Positions 16,948 to 26,409 of a stretch of DNA of 49,957 nucleotides are shown in pieces. The notes below the pieces were generated by a model, which saw nothing but the letters and a program-made list of their open reading frames with translations, was not told the origin of the DNA and made no database searches. The translations under genes were made by a program, and so were the position numbers. The stretch is from Methanobacteriota archaeon (GTDB lineage Archaea > Halobacteriota > Methanosarcinia > Methanosarcinales > Methanosarcinaceae): contig JAENYU010000014.1 of assembly GCA_016841625.1 (NCBI GenBank), forward strand, positions 36,729 through 86,685. Direction: 5' to 3'. Within the stretch, counting starts at the first letter, position 1. Each line of letters starts with the position of its first letter.

Positions 16948-19900
16948 GTTTCAATCCTTGTTTTAGTGGATTTTGCCCGTGGACAAATATTATAGTCCCG
17001 GCTCCGGTCCCGAGCAGCATGTTTCAATCCTTGTTTTAGTGGATTTTGCCCGTGGACTTGACGGAACTACTTGGAGCGTAGGCGCAGATCAATGTTTCAA
17101 TCCTTGTTTTAGTGGATTTTGCCCGTGGACTGTGTTTGAGGATTACTATTCAAGGACTGTAGGACCGTTTCAATCCTTGTTTTAGTGGATTTTGCCCGTG
17201 GACGGATGAACCGCAATCGGGACAGCATTTTTTATAATTTAGTTTCAATCCTTGTTTTAGTGGATTTTGCCCGTGGACCTGGAGTATCCGAGAGTACTTT
17301 TCTAAGGTGGCTCAAGTTTCAATCCTTGTTTTAGTGGATTTTGCCCGTGGACAAATTAGTTGTTTTTACAACTCATAAATTCATGATGTTTCAATCCTTG
17401 TTTTAGTGGATTTTGCCCGTGGACAGGGTACTTAGATAATATCAATAATGCCGATCTTGTGTTTCAATCCTTGTTTTAGTGGATTTTGCCCGTGGACCCA
17501 AAATAATAGAACGTCACAGAAAGGGGCACTTTTTGTTTCAATCCTTGTTTTAGTGGATTTTGCCCGTGGACTTTAAATCAAGAACCGATTCATTATATTC
17601 ATCCACACTGTTTCAATCCTTGTTTTAGTGGATTTTGCCCGTGGACCTCCAGAAACGGGGGATATATCAAGAGATTTCCCGTGTTTCAATCCTTGTTTTA
17701 GTGGATTTTGCCCGTGGACCACAATATCATTATACAAGAATTGAATTAATTGAATGTTTCAATCCTTGTTTTAGTGGATTTTGCCCGTGGACTGAGTCAA
17801 AGGGCATGAATACGTTAATAACTTCTCCTTGTTTCAATCCTTGTTTTAGTGGATTTTGCCCGTGGACACAATAAAATCCCGGCTTAATGAGTGGGGGTAT
17901 GTGTGTTTCAATCCTTGTTTTAGTGGATTTTGCCCGTGGACCAGGGACCGGAATCGAATGTTATGTCGATGGAGTATGTTTCAATCCTTGTTTTAGTGGA
18001 TTTTGCCCGTGGACTCTGCCTACGGGCACCGGGGGGAACCTCATGCCTAAAAGTTTCAATCCTTGTTTTAGTGGATTTTGCCCGTGGACGGATAAAATTA
18101 TTCCCTTGCACGATGTCAAAGGAAGTTTCAATCCTTGTTTTAGTGGATTTTGCCCGTGGACAGAAACCCGGCGAAAACTCCCAACCCACATACGCATAAG
18201 TTTCAATCCTTGTTTTAGTGGATTTTGCCCGTGGACTTTGCTTTCTCTTGTTGCATCCTGAACTTTTCCTGATGTTTCAATCCTTGTTTTAGTGGATTTT
18301 GCCCGTGGACTTTGGTTGACATGATCCCGCATTTCAAGGTCTGCAGTTTCAATCCTTGTTTTAGTGGATTTTGCCCGTGGACACCTCTGCATCCCGAAGT
18401 AATCCATGAATTCTTTTTGTTTCAATCCTTGTTTTAGTGGATTTTGCCCGTGGACTCATATTTCAACTCAGCGATAGACTGTTTTATTTTATGTTTCAAT
18501 CCTTGTTTTAGTGGATTTTGCCCGTGGACGAGATGGTTCATTCTCACAAGGGACATGTGCATTATAGTTTCAATCCTTGTTTTAGTGGATTTTGCCCGTG
18601 GACTCGAGGGCACAGTAAGGGACGCAAAAAAGAAAGGATAGTTTCAATCCTTGTTTTAGTGGATTTTGCCCGTGGACCAACTCAGTTTCGTAATCCTGGT
18701 ACATGATCCTAATGTTTCAATCCTTGTTTTAGTGGATTTTGCCCGTGGACTTTTTTGAGAATTTGAAAAACGAAGAAGCAATAGCTTTTATGTTTCAATC
18801 CTTGTTTTAGTGGATTTTGCCCGTGGACTGAATTTGGGGATAGAGGTTAGCTCGAACCCTTCTGAGTTTCAATCCTTGTTTTAGTGGATTTTGCCCGTGG
18901 ACCATTTTTCCGAAGATCAATTGGCATGAACTTTTATGTTTCAATCCTTGTTTTAGTGGATTTTGCCCGTGGACCTTTTGCTCCGGTGACGGCCAGGATA
19001 CCATACCAGAGTTTCAATCCTTGTTTTAGTGGATTTTGCCCGTGGACTTAAAATTATTTTCAGCTTCATGGTATCACCGGTGTTTCAATCCTTGTTTTAG
19101 TGGATTTTGCCCGTGGACTTACCTGGTAGCCAGCCCTGGAAGACTGAGAAGGCAGTTTCAATCCTTGTTTTAGTGGATTTTGCCCGTGGACTAACTGTAG
19201 CGTTTGGTCCTGTGGTATATGTATAAGTTTCAATCCTTGTTTTAGTGGATTTTGCCCGTGGACAAGCCCCTATCTGGATCACATAACCTTTTACTATGAG
19301 TTTCAATCCTTGTTTTAGTGGATTTTGCCCGTGGACATGACATTACCCGAAGCTCTCACAGTTCAGCAAATAAGTTTCAATCCTTGTTTTAGTGGATTTT
19401 GCCCGTGGACTATTGTATTGTAGGTAAATGTACCTACGGGAGATAGTTTCAATCCTTGTTTTAGTGGATTTTGCCCGTGGACTTGATGAAAAACGAAGGA
19501 GCCTTAAAACAGTTCCTGTTTCAATCCTTGTTTTAGTGGATTTTGCCCGTGGACCCGCGATATCCTCATTATGCCCGCCCATCTGGGTATGTTTCAATCC
19601 TTGTTTTAGTGGATTTTGCCCGTGGACGATGTCAAAATAAAGAAGGGGTTGATCTAAACGGGATCTAGTTTCAATCCTTGTTTTAGTGGATTTTGCCCGT
19701 GGACAAAGATATAGGTTACGGTGGTGTGATTTCAATATTTACTAAGTTTCAATCCTTGTTTTAGTGGATTTTGCCCGTGGACAAACGTGTGGAATAAGTG
19801 CTGAAATTATTGCTTTGGTGTTTCAATCCTTGTTTTAGTGGATTTTGCCCGTGGACTGGAAATATTCATCAACACCCCGTAATGTATTAAGTTTCAATCC

Positions 19901-20369
19901 TTGTTTTAGTGGATTTTGCCCGTGGACTTATATCAAGATCATGCACATATAAATAACTTGTAACGTTTCAATCCTTGTTTTAGTGGATTTTGCCCGTGGA
20001 CCCTTTTATAAGTGTAAACCCTAAAGCACAGACACCAATGTTTCAATCCTTGTTTTAGTGGATTTTGCCCGTGGACTGTAGGATAGTCATCTTTTCTATA
20101 CATTGCTATTAAGTTTCAATCCTTGTTTTAGTGGATTTTGCCCGTGGACTACATCACTATAAGGCCTAACTCTTATACGTTCTCTGTTTCAATCCTTGTT
20201 TTAGTGGATTTTGCCCGTGGACAGCGTCTACTATCAGGTTAGCGGTTTCCCTTGTTTTGTTTCAATCCTTGTTTTAGTGGATTTTGCCCGTGGACTCGTT
20301 ATATCTTTTCATTACATCAAGTCTATATTTAAGTTTCAATCCTTGTTTTAGTGGATTTTGCCCGTGGAC
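16948..20369 (-). repeat. leader-distal repeat block A, 47 copies
   Basis: All 47 repeats carry the 5' end GTCCACGGGCAAAATCC on the crRNA strand. By eye they are essentially identical. This is the older half of the array. Confidence 0.92.
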
Positions 20370-20406
20370 AGGCACTAAGGGACAACGGGGTTTATGATTT
20401 GTTTGA

Positions 20407-23400
20407 GTTTCAATCCTTGTTTTAGTGGATCTTGCTCGCGAATACAAATGACATCTTTTGTAGCCGTACCCGATGGATAGTTTCAATCCTTGTTTTAGTG
20501 GATCTTGCTCGCGAATTTTTTCATGTTTTACAGGTTTCAGGGGCAGGTAAAAAGTTTCAATCCTTGTTTTAGTGGATCTTGCTCGCGAATACGCCGACAG
20601 CGGGCGTTTACGAAGAAGAATTTTAGTTTCAATCCTTGTTTTAGTGGATCTTGCTCGCGAATAAGAAATGACAAGGAAAGAAAACATACTTAAAAAATGT
20701 TTCAATCCTTGTTTTAGTGGATCTTGCTCGCGAATACCGCGCTTACGACGATCCCGAGGACCGCGTCGGGTTTCAATCCTTGTTTTAGTGGATCTTGCTC
20801 GCGAATGAAAAGGTATACCACCGAGTCGGCCAGCTCTATGAGTTTCAATCCTTGTTTTAGTGGATCTTGCTCGCGAATCAAGCGCGATAAAATCAAGCGG
20901 GACACTCTCAACGACGTTTCAATCCTTGTTTTAGTGGATCTTGCTCGCGAATCAGGGTATCGAGGATATAAGGAGCCCCGATAAGGAGTTTCAATCCTTG
21001 TTTTAGTGGATCTTGCTCGCGAATGAACTGCACAAAAACGTTTATTTATCGAATTCCAAGTTTCAATCCTTGTTTTAGTGGATCTTGCTCGCGAATACTA
21101 AAACCACCGGACAGCTTAACAATACATACCTAGTTTCAATCCTTGTTTTAGTGGATCTTGCTCGCGAATCTTATTTGTTTGTGATTCCTATTTATTTGTT
21201 GTAGTTTCAATCCTTGTTTTAGTGGATCTTGCTCGCGAATTTTAATATCCTGTCACGGGCATAGCCCGCCAGGGCGTGTTTCAATCCTTGTTTTAGTGGA
21301 TCTTGCTCGCGAATATTCATCATCCGTTTGCGACATAAAAGATAATGTAAGTTTCAATCCTTGTTTTAGTGGATCTTGCTCGCGAATCGGACTTTCCAGC
21401 GCTGGCTTGAAAAGGAATAACTTTGTTTCAATCCTTGTTTTAGTGGATCTTGCTCGCGAATCCCCCGGATATCGGAGCGTGTGTAGAGATAACATTGTTT
21501 CAATCCTTGTTTTAGTGGATCTTGCTCGCGAATTCGTGGTTAATGTGCCATTGGGTTACGTCCATAATGGTTTCAATCCTTGTTTTAGTGGATCTTGCTC
21601 GCGAATGGTTATGGTTTCTTGATATATATTATTGGTATAATGTTTCAATCCTTGTTTTAGTGGATCTTGCTCGCGAATCCTCTTTGGAAAATCCTTTCTT
21701 TTCCATTTTTTGAGTTTCAATCCTTGTTTTAGTGGATCTTGCTCGCGAATTCCGTCGCCTTGTCTTTCTCGTATTCGGAAACCTCAGTTTCAATCCTTGT
21801 TTTAGTGGATCTTGCTCGCGAATTTTTTTAACTTCATTAATTAATAATTGTTAACTGTAGTTTCAATCCTTGTTTTAGTGGATCTTGCTCGCGAATCCCA
21901 CTTCCCGGCATCGTTTTTAACATTCATTTACAGTTTCAATCCTTGTTTTAGTGGATCTTGCTCGCGAATATGAGACATTATTTAATTCGATGTGGTAATA
22001 ATGGTAGTTTCAATCCTTGTTTTAGTGGATCTTGCTCGCGAATGAACCGCTATGAAGAAAATACCATTGACCGCCCGGAGTTTCAATCCTTGTTTTAGTG
22101 GATCTTGCTCGCGAATTTTTTCAAAGAATGACATAGAAGGCACTGTATAGGGTTTCAATCCTTGTTTTAGTGGATCTTGCTCGCGAATATAGGTTTCGAC
22201 CATTGAAACACTTGCCAATTTTCGTGTTTCAATCCTTGTTTTAGTGGATCTTGCTCGCGAATCGGATGCGTTTGGGGCTTCCTCCCCCCAAATTACAGTG
22301 TTTCAATCCTTGTTTTAGTGGATCTTGCTCGCGAATACCTTTTTGAGAATGGTCTATGGAGGTATATAATAAGTTTCAATCCTTGTTTTAGTGGATCTTG
22401 CTCGCGAATGCGAGAAGATCAGGGTAATTAGTGGGACCTACCAGGGTTTCAATCCTTGTTTTAGTGGATCTTGCTCGCGAATGGTAAATATGAAAGTGGA
22501 TTATAATATCAGGTGGGTAGTTTCAATCCTTGTTTTAGTGGATCTTGCTCGCGAATATTTAATTATGAGATGAACCACCACTATATCATATTGTTTCAAT
22601 CCTTGTTTTAGTGGATCTTGCTCGCGAATCTCTTTTATACACTCATAATATATATTATTCGTAGTTTCAATCCTTGTTTTAGTGGATCTTGCTCGCGAAT
22701 TTTTATACCCCCGGTGTAGTGGTCGTTCAGTTCAGTTTCAATCCTTGTTTTAGTGGATCTTGCTCGCGAATTGATTTGTCCCCATGTGCGCATATTGTGC
22801 GAAATTCGTTTCAATCCTTGTTTTAGTGGATCTTGCTCGCGAATGACCGCCGAGCCTGTGAAGGAGCCCGGTAAAAAGTTTCAATCCTTGTTTTAGTGGA
22901 TCTTGCTCGCGAATTGACAGGACCGCCCCCGTATGAGGTCCATATTTTTTGTTTCAATCCTTGTTTTAGTGGATCTTGCTCGCGAATAGTGGATTACGAA
23001 AAACGAGTAAGAAGAGTGTAATAAAGTTTCAATCCTTGTTTTAGTGGATCTTGCTCGCGAATTATGAAACCGCTCGACTTGATAGCATATCCAATAAGGT
23101 TTCAATCCTTGTTTTAGTGGATCTTGCTCGCGAATTGCAAGAGTGGGGGATGTTGAGAGCATGAACTTTTTGTTTCAATCCTTGTTTTAGTGGATCTTGC
23201 TCGCGAATCCTGGGCAAAAATCCCCGAGTCCATGCTCCCGGAGGGTTTCAATCCTTGTTTTAGTGGATCTTGCTCGCGAATTAGACAGGCTAGACAGGCT
23301 ATTACCCCCTTTGTAGGTTTCAATCCTTGTTTTAGTGGATCTTGCTCGCGAATAAAAAATGCGGTTGCAGGGATCATAACAAAGCGGGTTTCAATCCTTG

Positions 23401-23570
23401 TTTTAGTGGATCTTGCTCGCGAATGATGATTATTAAAAATACACAAAACTGAGGAGTGAGTTTCAATCCTTGTTTTAGTGGATCTTGCTCGCGAATCGTT
23501 TATTGCTCATTGTTTTTAATACCGGGGTGTGGGGTTTCAATCCTTGTTTTAGTGGATCTTGCTCGCGAAT
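20407..23570 (-). repeat. leader-proximal repeat block B, 44 copies
   Basis: All 44 repeats carry the 5' end ATTCGCGAGCAAGATCC. This differs from block A at positions 1, 3, 5, 8 and 13 of the repeat, and all five are transitions. The other 32 positions, including the ATCC/GGAT pair and the ATTGAAAC handle, are unchanged. No chimeric repeat lies at the junction (20370-20406 is an ordinary spacer). Confidence 0.92.
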
Positions 23571-23682
23571 AGGGCAAAATTTTCCAGCGTTTGGCCAGAA
23601 AAGGCCTGAAATGAGCCCTTTTTCGGGGCTAAAATTCTTGCTGGAAAATTATCAAACCCTTTATAAATACAAGAAAAACATC
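23571..23682 (-). promoter_or_regulatory. CRISPR leader and array promoter
   Basis: The 112 bp between the cas4 stop and the first repeat holds a TATA box TTTATAAA (23660-23667, minus strand). This places a transcription start near 23635. An 11-bp perfect inverted repeat, AATTTTCCAGC (23578-23588) / GCTGGAAAATT (23640-23650), spans the leader. It may bind integration or architectural proteins. A small AGCCC/GGGCT hairpin lies between the arms. Confidence 0.75.
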
Positions 23683-24390
23683 TCATACGCAGATATTCCG
23701 GTAACAGCAATCTACGCATTTTCTAGAAGATCTGGTTGTCTTGGGATATAAGCCTTTTTGAATGATATCGATAATTTCCTCGATTATTTTTTCAGCTTTT
23801 TTGAAATCAGAGGCACCGATCCCCATTTCTTTGACCAAGCTGTTACTGCGAGTAAAACAAAGGTATCCACGATTTACTTCAATATTGTAATTTTCACGAA
23901 TCAAAAGTGCCTGTAAGACCAGCTGGAATTTATAGGTTTTAAAAATCTTGTCTTTATACTCGGCAAATTTATATTCAAGAGGTGCAGCAGTTCCGTCTTC
24001 AAGAAACAGCACCTCATCAACTATTCCTTTTATATGGTGCTGTTTTGAAGCAATGAAGACTTCACTCTCCTTCCTTTCGCAGTTCAGTTTTTTCCTTACA
24101 TAATCCCTGTTTGTGAGTTTCCTTGTTTCATGGACCTCACGGCCTTTGATAACCTTAAACCTTTTTTCTTCATGCTGTGGGATATCGAGGCAATATATAT
24201 AGTAGGTAAAGCGGGGGCAGAACAGGTATTCAAGAACATCTGAAATCCGTATTATTGTTCCTGAATCATTATCAGAATCGGGCTCAATGGCTGCGTCTCC
24301 CTCATCTTCGAGATCTATTTCAATGTCGGTATCTTTTTCAACGCCTGTTTCAGCCCGTTCCTCATTCATCGAAAACTCAGAACTCGTCAT
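23683..24390 (-). CDS. cas4: Cas4, RecB-like nuclease with Fe-S cluster
   Basis: Cas4 trims prespacers and helps choose PAM and orientation during adaptation. The 235-aa protein has an unusual acidic N-terminal extension of about 45 residues (DTDIEIDLEDEGDAAIEPDS). The core follows: C58 in LFCPR, H87, D125 in GIVDEVL, E139-x-K141 in LEYKF, and Q157 in KFQLVLQ. The C-terminal cysteines are C225, C228 and C234 in KCVDCCYRNIC, and with C58 they would bind a 4Fe-4S cluster. A start at M8 is possible. It is the last gene of the cas operon, 15 bp after cas2, with the leader directly downstream. Confidence 0.93.
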   Translation of the reverse strand: MTSSEFSMNEERAETGVEKDTDIEIDLEDEGDAAIEPDSDNDSGTIIRISDVLEYLFCPRFTYYIYCLDIPQHEEKRFKVIKGREVHETRKLTNRDYVRKKLNCERKESEVFIASKQHHIKGIVDEVLFLEDGTAAPLEYKFAEYKDKIFKTYKFQLVLQALLIRENYNIEVNRGYLCFTRSNSLVKEMGIGASDFKKAEKIIEEIIDIIQKGLYPKTTRSSRKCVDCCYRNICV

Positions 24391-24405
24391 ATGAACCTCA
24401 AAAAC

Positions 24406-24750
<345 letters not shown>

Positions 24751-24789
24751 TTACATTATTAGCTTCACGAACTTATCGCGTTAAAATTT

Positions 24790-25761
24790 TTATTTCCCTA
24801 TCAGGCTGTTTGCAATCCTGTGACAGTCGAACTGGATCGTGTTTCCAATTTTTATATTCCTGCCGCGGTAAGTTATATCTTTATCAAAGGTTTCATTGAC
24901 AGCCTGGATAAGGACGGATTTTCCTTCCTTATTGAGAGTCATACCGTTTGGGATCTCATCAAAAAAACTCTCTGAGACCTGCTTTTTTGAGAAAAGGTTG
25001 AAAACTGTCCTGTCAATGTGGATGCGATACATCTCAATCAGGTCAAACACAAAGGACTTTTTGTTATAGTCATCTGTGTGATTAAAACCCACATAAGGAT
25101 CAAGCCCGGCTATAATACACGCCTTTTCAACCCTAGAATACAAAACCCCATATCCGTAATTCAAAAGGCAGTTGAACTCGTCCTTTGCAGGGCTCCGGCT
25201 TCTGCCTGAAAACTTCCATTTATCAGGCAGAAGAAAACTTAAAGCTCCGAAGTAATTGCGCGATGCCATTCCCTCAAGGCCCATGATTTTTCCCCGCATT
25301 TCATCAAGTTTCCCCTCAAGAACTTCAAGCTGGGCTTTCATATATTCCATTCCGGAGATATAATCATCAAGTTCGTCCTTCTGGTCAGGCCGATTCTTTT
25401 TGAGGTCTTTCAAAAAAAGGATCTGGCCATCGACCTTCTGCTCAATCCAGCTTTTTGCAAGCCTGAATCCTTCCGGCTCTTCCGAAATTTCAAGCTGCCT
25501 TCTTCTTATGTATGTCGTGCTCCCGAGTTTAGAGTGCCAGACTCTGCCATAAGGGTTCCCGAAGTGATCCAGAAAAACGATATCGATATTGTTTTCTACC
25601 GCAAACTTGATAGCATCGGTAGTTATGGTTGCAGAAGTCGTAATCAGGATGCTGTCCACTTTCTTTTCTGAGACTTCGAAGACCTTATCGTCAACTTTTA
25701 CAAGAAAACAGTTGTTCTGCTTTTTTAGAAATGAGCCGTGGGTGTTGATTACAAGCTGCAT
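24790..25761 (-). CDS. cas1: Cas1 integrase
   Basis: This is the catalytic subunit of spacer integration. The 323-aa protein has an N-terminal beta domain (1-75, ending DHFGNPYGRVW) and a helical catalytic domain. The metal ligands are E163 in GLEGMASRNYFGAL, H228 in VGFNHTDDYNKKSF and D240/E243 in FDLIEMYR, all intact. Its start overlaps the end of cas6 by 13 bp, which implies translational coupling. Length and motifs fit type I-B Cas1. Confidence 0.96.
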   Translation of the reverse strand: MQLVINTHGSFLKKQNNCFLVKVDDKVFEVSEKKVDSILITTSATITTDAIKFAVENNIDIVFLDHFGNPYGRVWHSKLGSTTYIRRRQLEISEEPEGFRLAKSWIEQKVDGQILFLKDLKKNRPDQKDELDDYISGMEYMKAQLEVLEGKLDEMRGKIMGLEGMASRNYFGALSFLLPDKWKFSGRSRSPAKDEFNCLLNYGYGVLYSRVEKACIIAGLDPYVGFNHTDDYNKKSFVFDLIEMYRIHIDRTVFNLFSKKQVSESFFDEIPNGMTLNKEGKSVLIQAVNETFDKDITYRGRNIKIGNTIQFDCHRIANSLIGK

Positions 25762-26408
25762 CTTTTCACCGTGCCAAAACCGCGAGATACGGATTTTCCA
25801 AGGCCGAAGTAGTCCGGAATGAGGAAATTTACCATGAATTCCCCTTTGAAAGTGGCAATCTCCATCCCTTTCATTCTACCAGAGCCGGGATGCAAATTTG
25901 TCTCGCATTTGATTTGCCCCGGAACAGTGTAGCCAAGGGACTTGGACATTGAAAGAATGTTTCCGACAAGAGTTTTTCGGAGCAGTTCTTTTTGTTCGGA
26001 GAGATCCATCTTTTTGTATCTATCAGTGAAATTTTCCTGGTTGAGGGCAAACCAGGGAGTTTCGAAGCTGTAGGTGTGGAATTTGTCGAAAAGGCCGAAC
26101 TCCTGTTCTTTAAAAGATACTTTTTTTTCCAGTATTTCATATGTGGATTCTTCTAGCTTGATTTTGTCATATTTAGTGTAAATTTCCTGAAGGACTTCTA
26201 CACCCTCATTTATTCCGAGAACCATAGGAATGCCGTTCAAAATTTTATATTGGACTAAAGGATACATGTAAATAACTTTATCACAGTTATGTTGATGCAA
26301 AAGTACATATTCATTAAACCGAGTCGCGAAAAACCCTCGAAGTTTTGAGGCGTTTGGTCCTACTTTTCGATCAGGGACAAGAGTTAAAGTTAGCGTTTTA
26401 ACTTTCAT
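25749..26408 (-). CDS. cas6: Cas6 crRNA-processing endoribonuclease
   Basis: Cas6 cleaves the array transcript inside each repeat, leaving the ATTGAAAC handle. From the ATG at 26408 the protein has 219 aa. The N-terminal ferredoxin fold begins MKVKTLTLTLVPDRKVGP. The C-terminal glycine-rich loop GLGKSVSRGFGTV, needed for RNA contact, is intact. A GTG at 26417 would add three residues and overlap the cas3 stop. The family's catalytic histidine is variable; H42 and H44 (HQHN) are candidates. Confidence 0.92.
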   Translation of the reverse strand: MKVKTLTLTLVPDRKVGPNASKLRGFFATRFNEYVLLHQHNCDKVIYMYPLVQYKILNGIPMVLGINEGVEVLQEIYTKYDKIKLEESTYEILEKKVSFKEQEFGLFDKFHTYSFETPWFALNQENFTDRYKKMDLSEQKELLRKTLVGNILSMSKSLGYTVPGQIKCETNLHPGSGRMKGMEIATFKGEFMVNFLIPDYFGLGKSVSRGFGTVKRCSL

Positions 26409-26409
26409 G

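Larger units (their letters stand above)
16948..23570 (-). CRISPR. type I-B CRISPR array, 91 repeats and 90 spacers
   Basis: I counted 91 repeats of 37 bp separated by 90 spacers of about 34-41 bp. On the minus strand every repeat ends ACAAGGATTGAAAC. The final ATTGAAAC is the 8-nt 5' handle typical of type I-B crRNAs cut by Cas6, so transcription runs leftwards from 23570. The leader and the cas genes lie on that side, so the newest spacers are near 23.5 kb and the oldest near 17.0 kb. Two repeat versions occur in two uninterrupted blocks (see separate entries). Spacers share no obvious duplicates by eye. The size suggests a long-lived, active array. Confidence 0.98.

Noticed and set aside
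17000-23500. Many open frames inside the array with repeated SILVLVDFARG, PRAKSTKTRIET or REQDPLKQGLKL
   Set aside because: These are translations of the CRISPR repeats, not proteins.
16948-23570. Reading the array as plus-strand with the leader at 16.9 kb
   Set aside because: The ATTGAAAC handle lies at the 3' end only on the minus strand, and the TATA-bearing leader and cas genes are at the right end.
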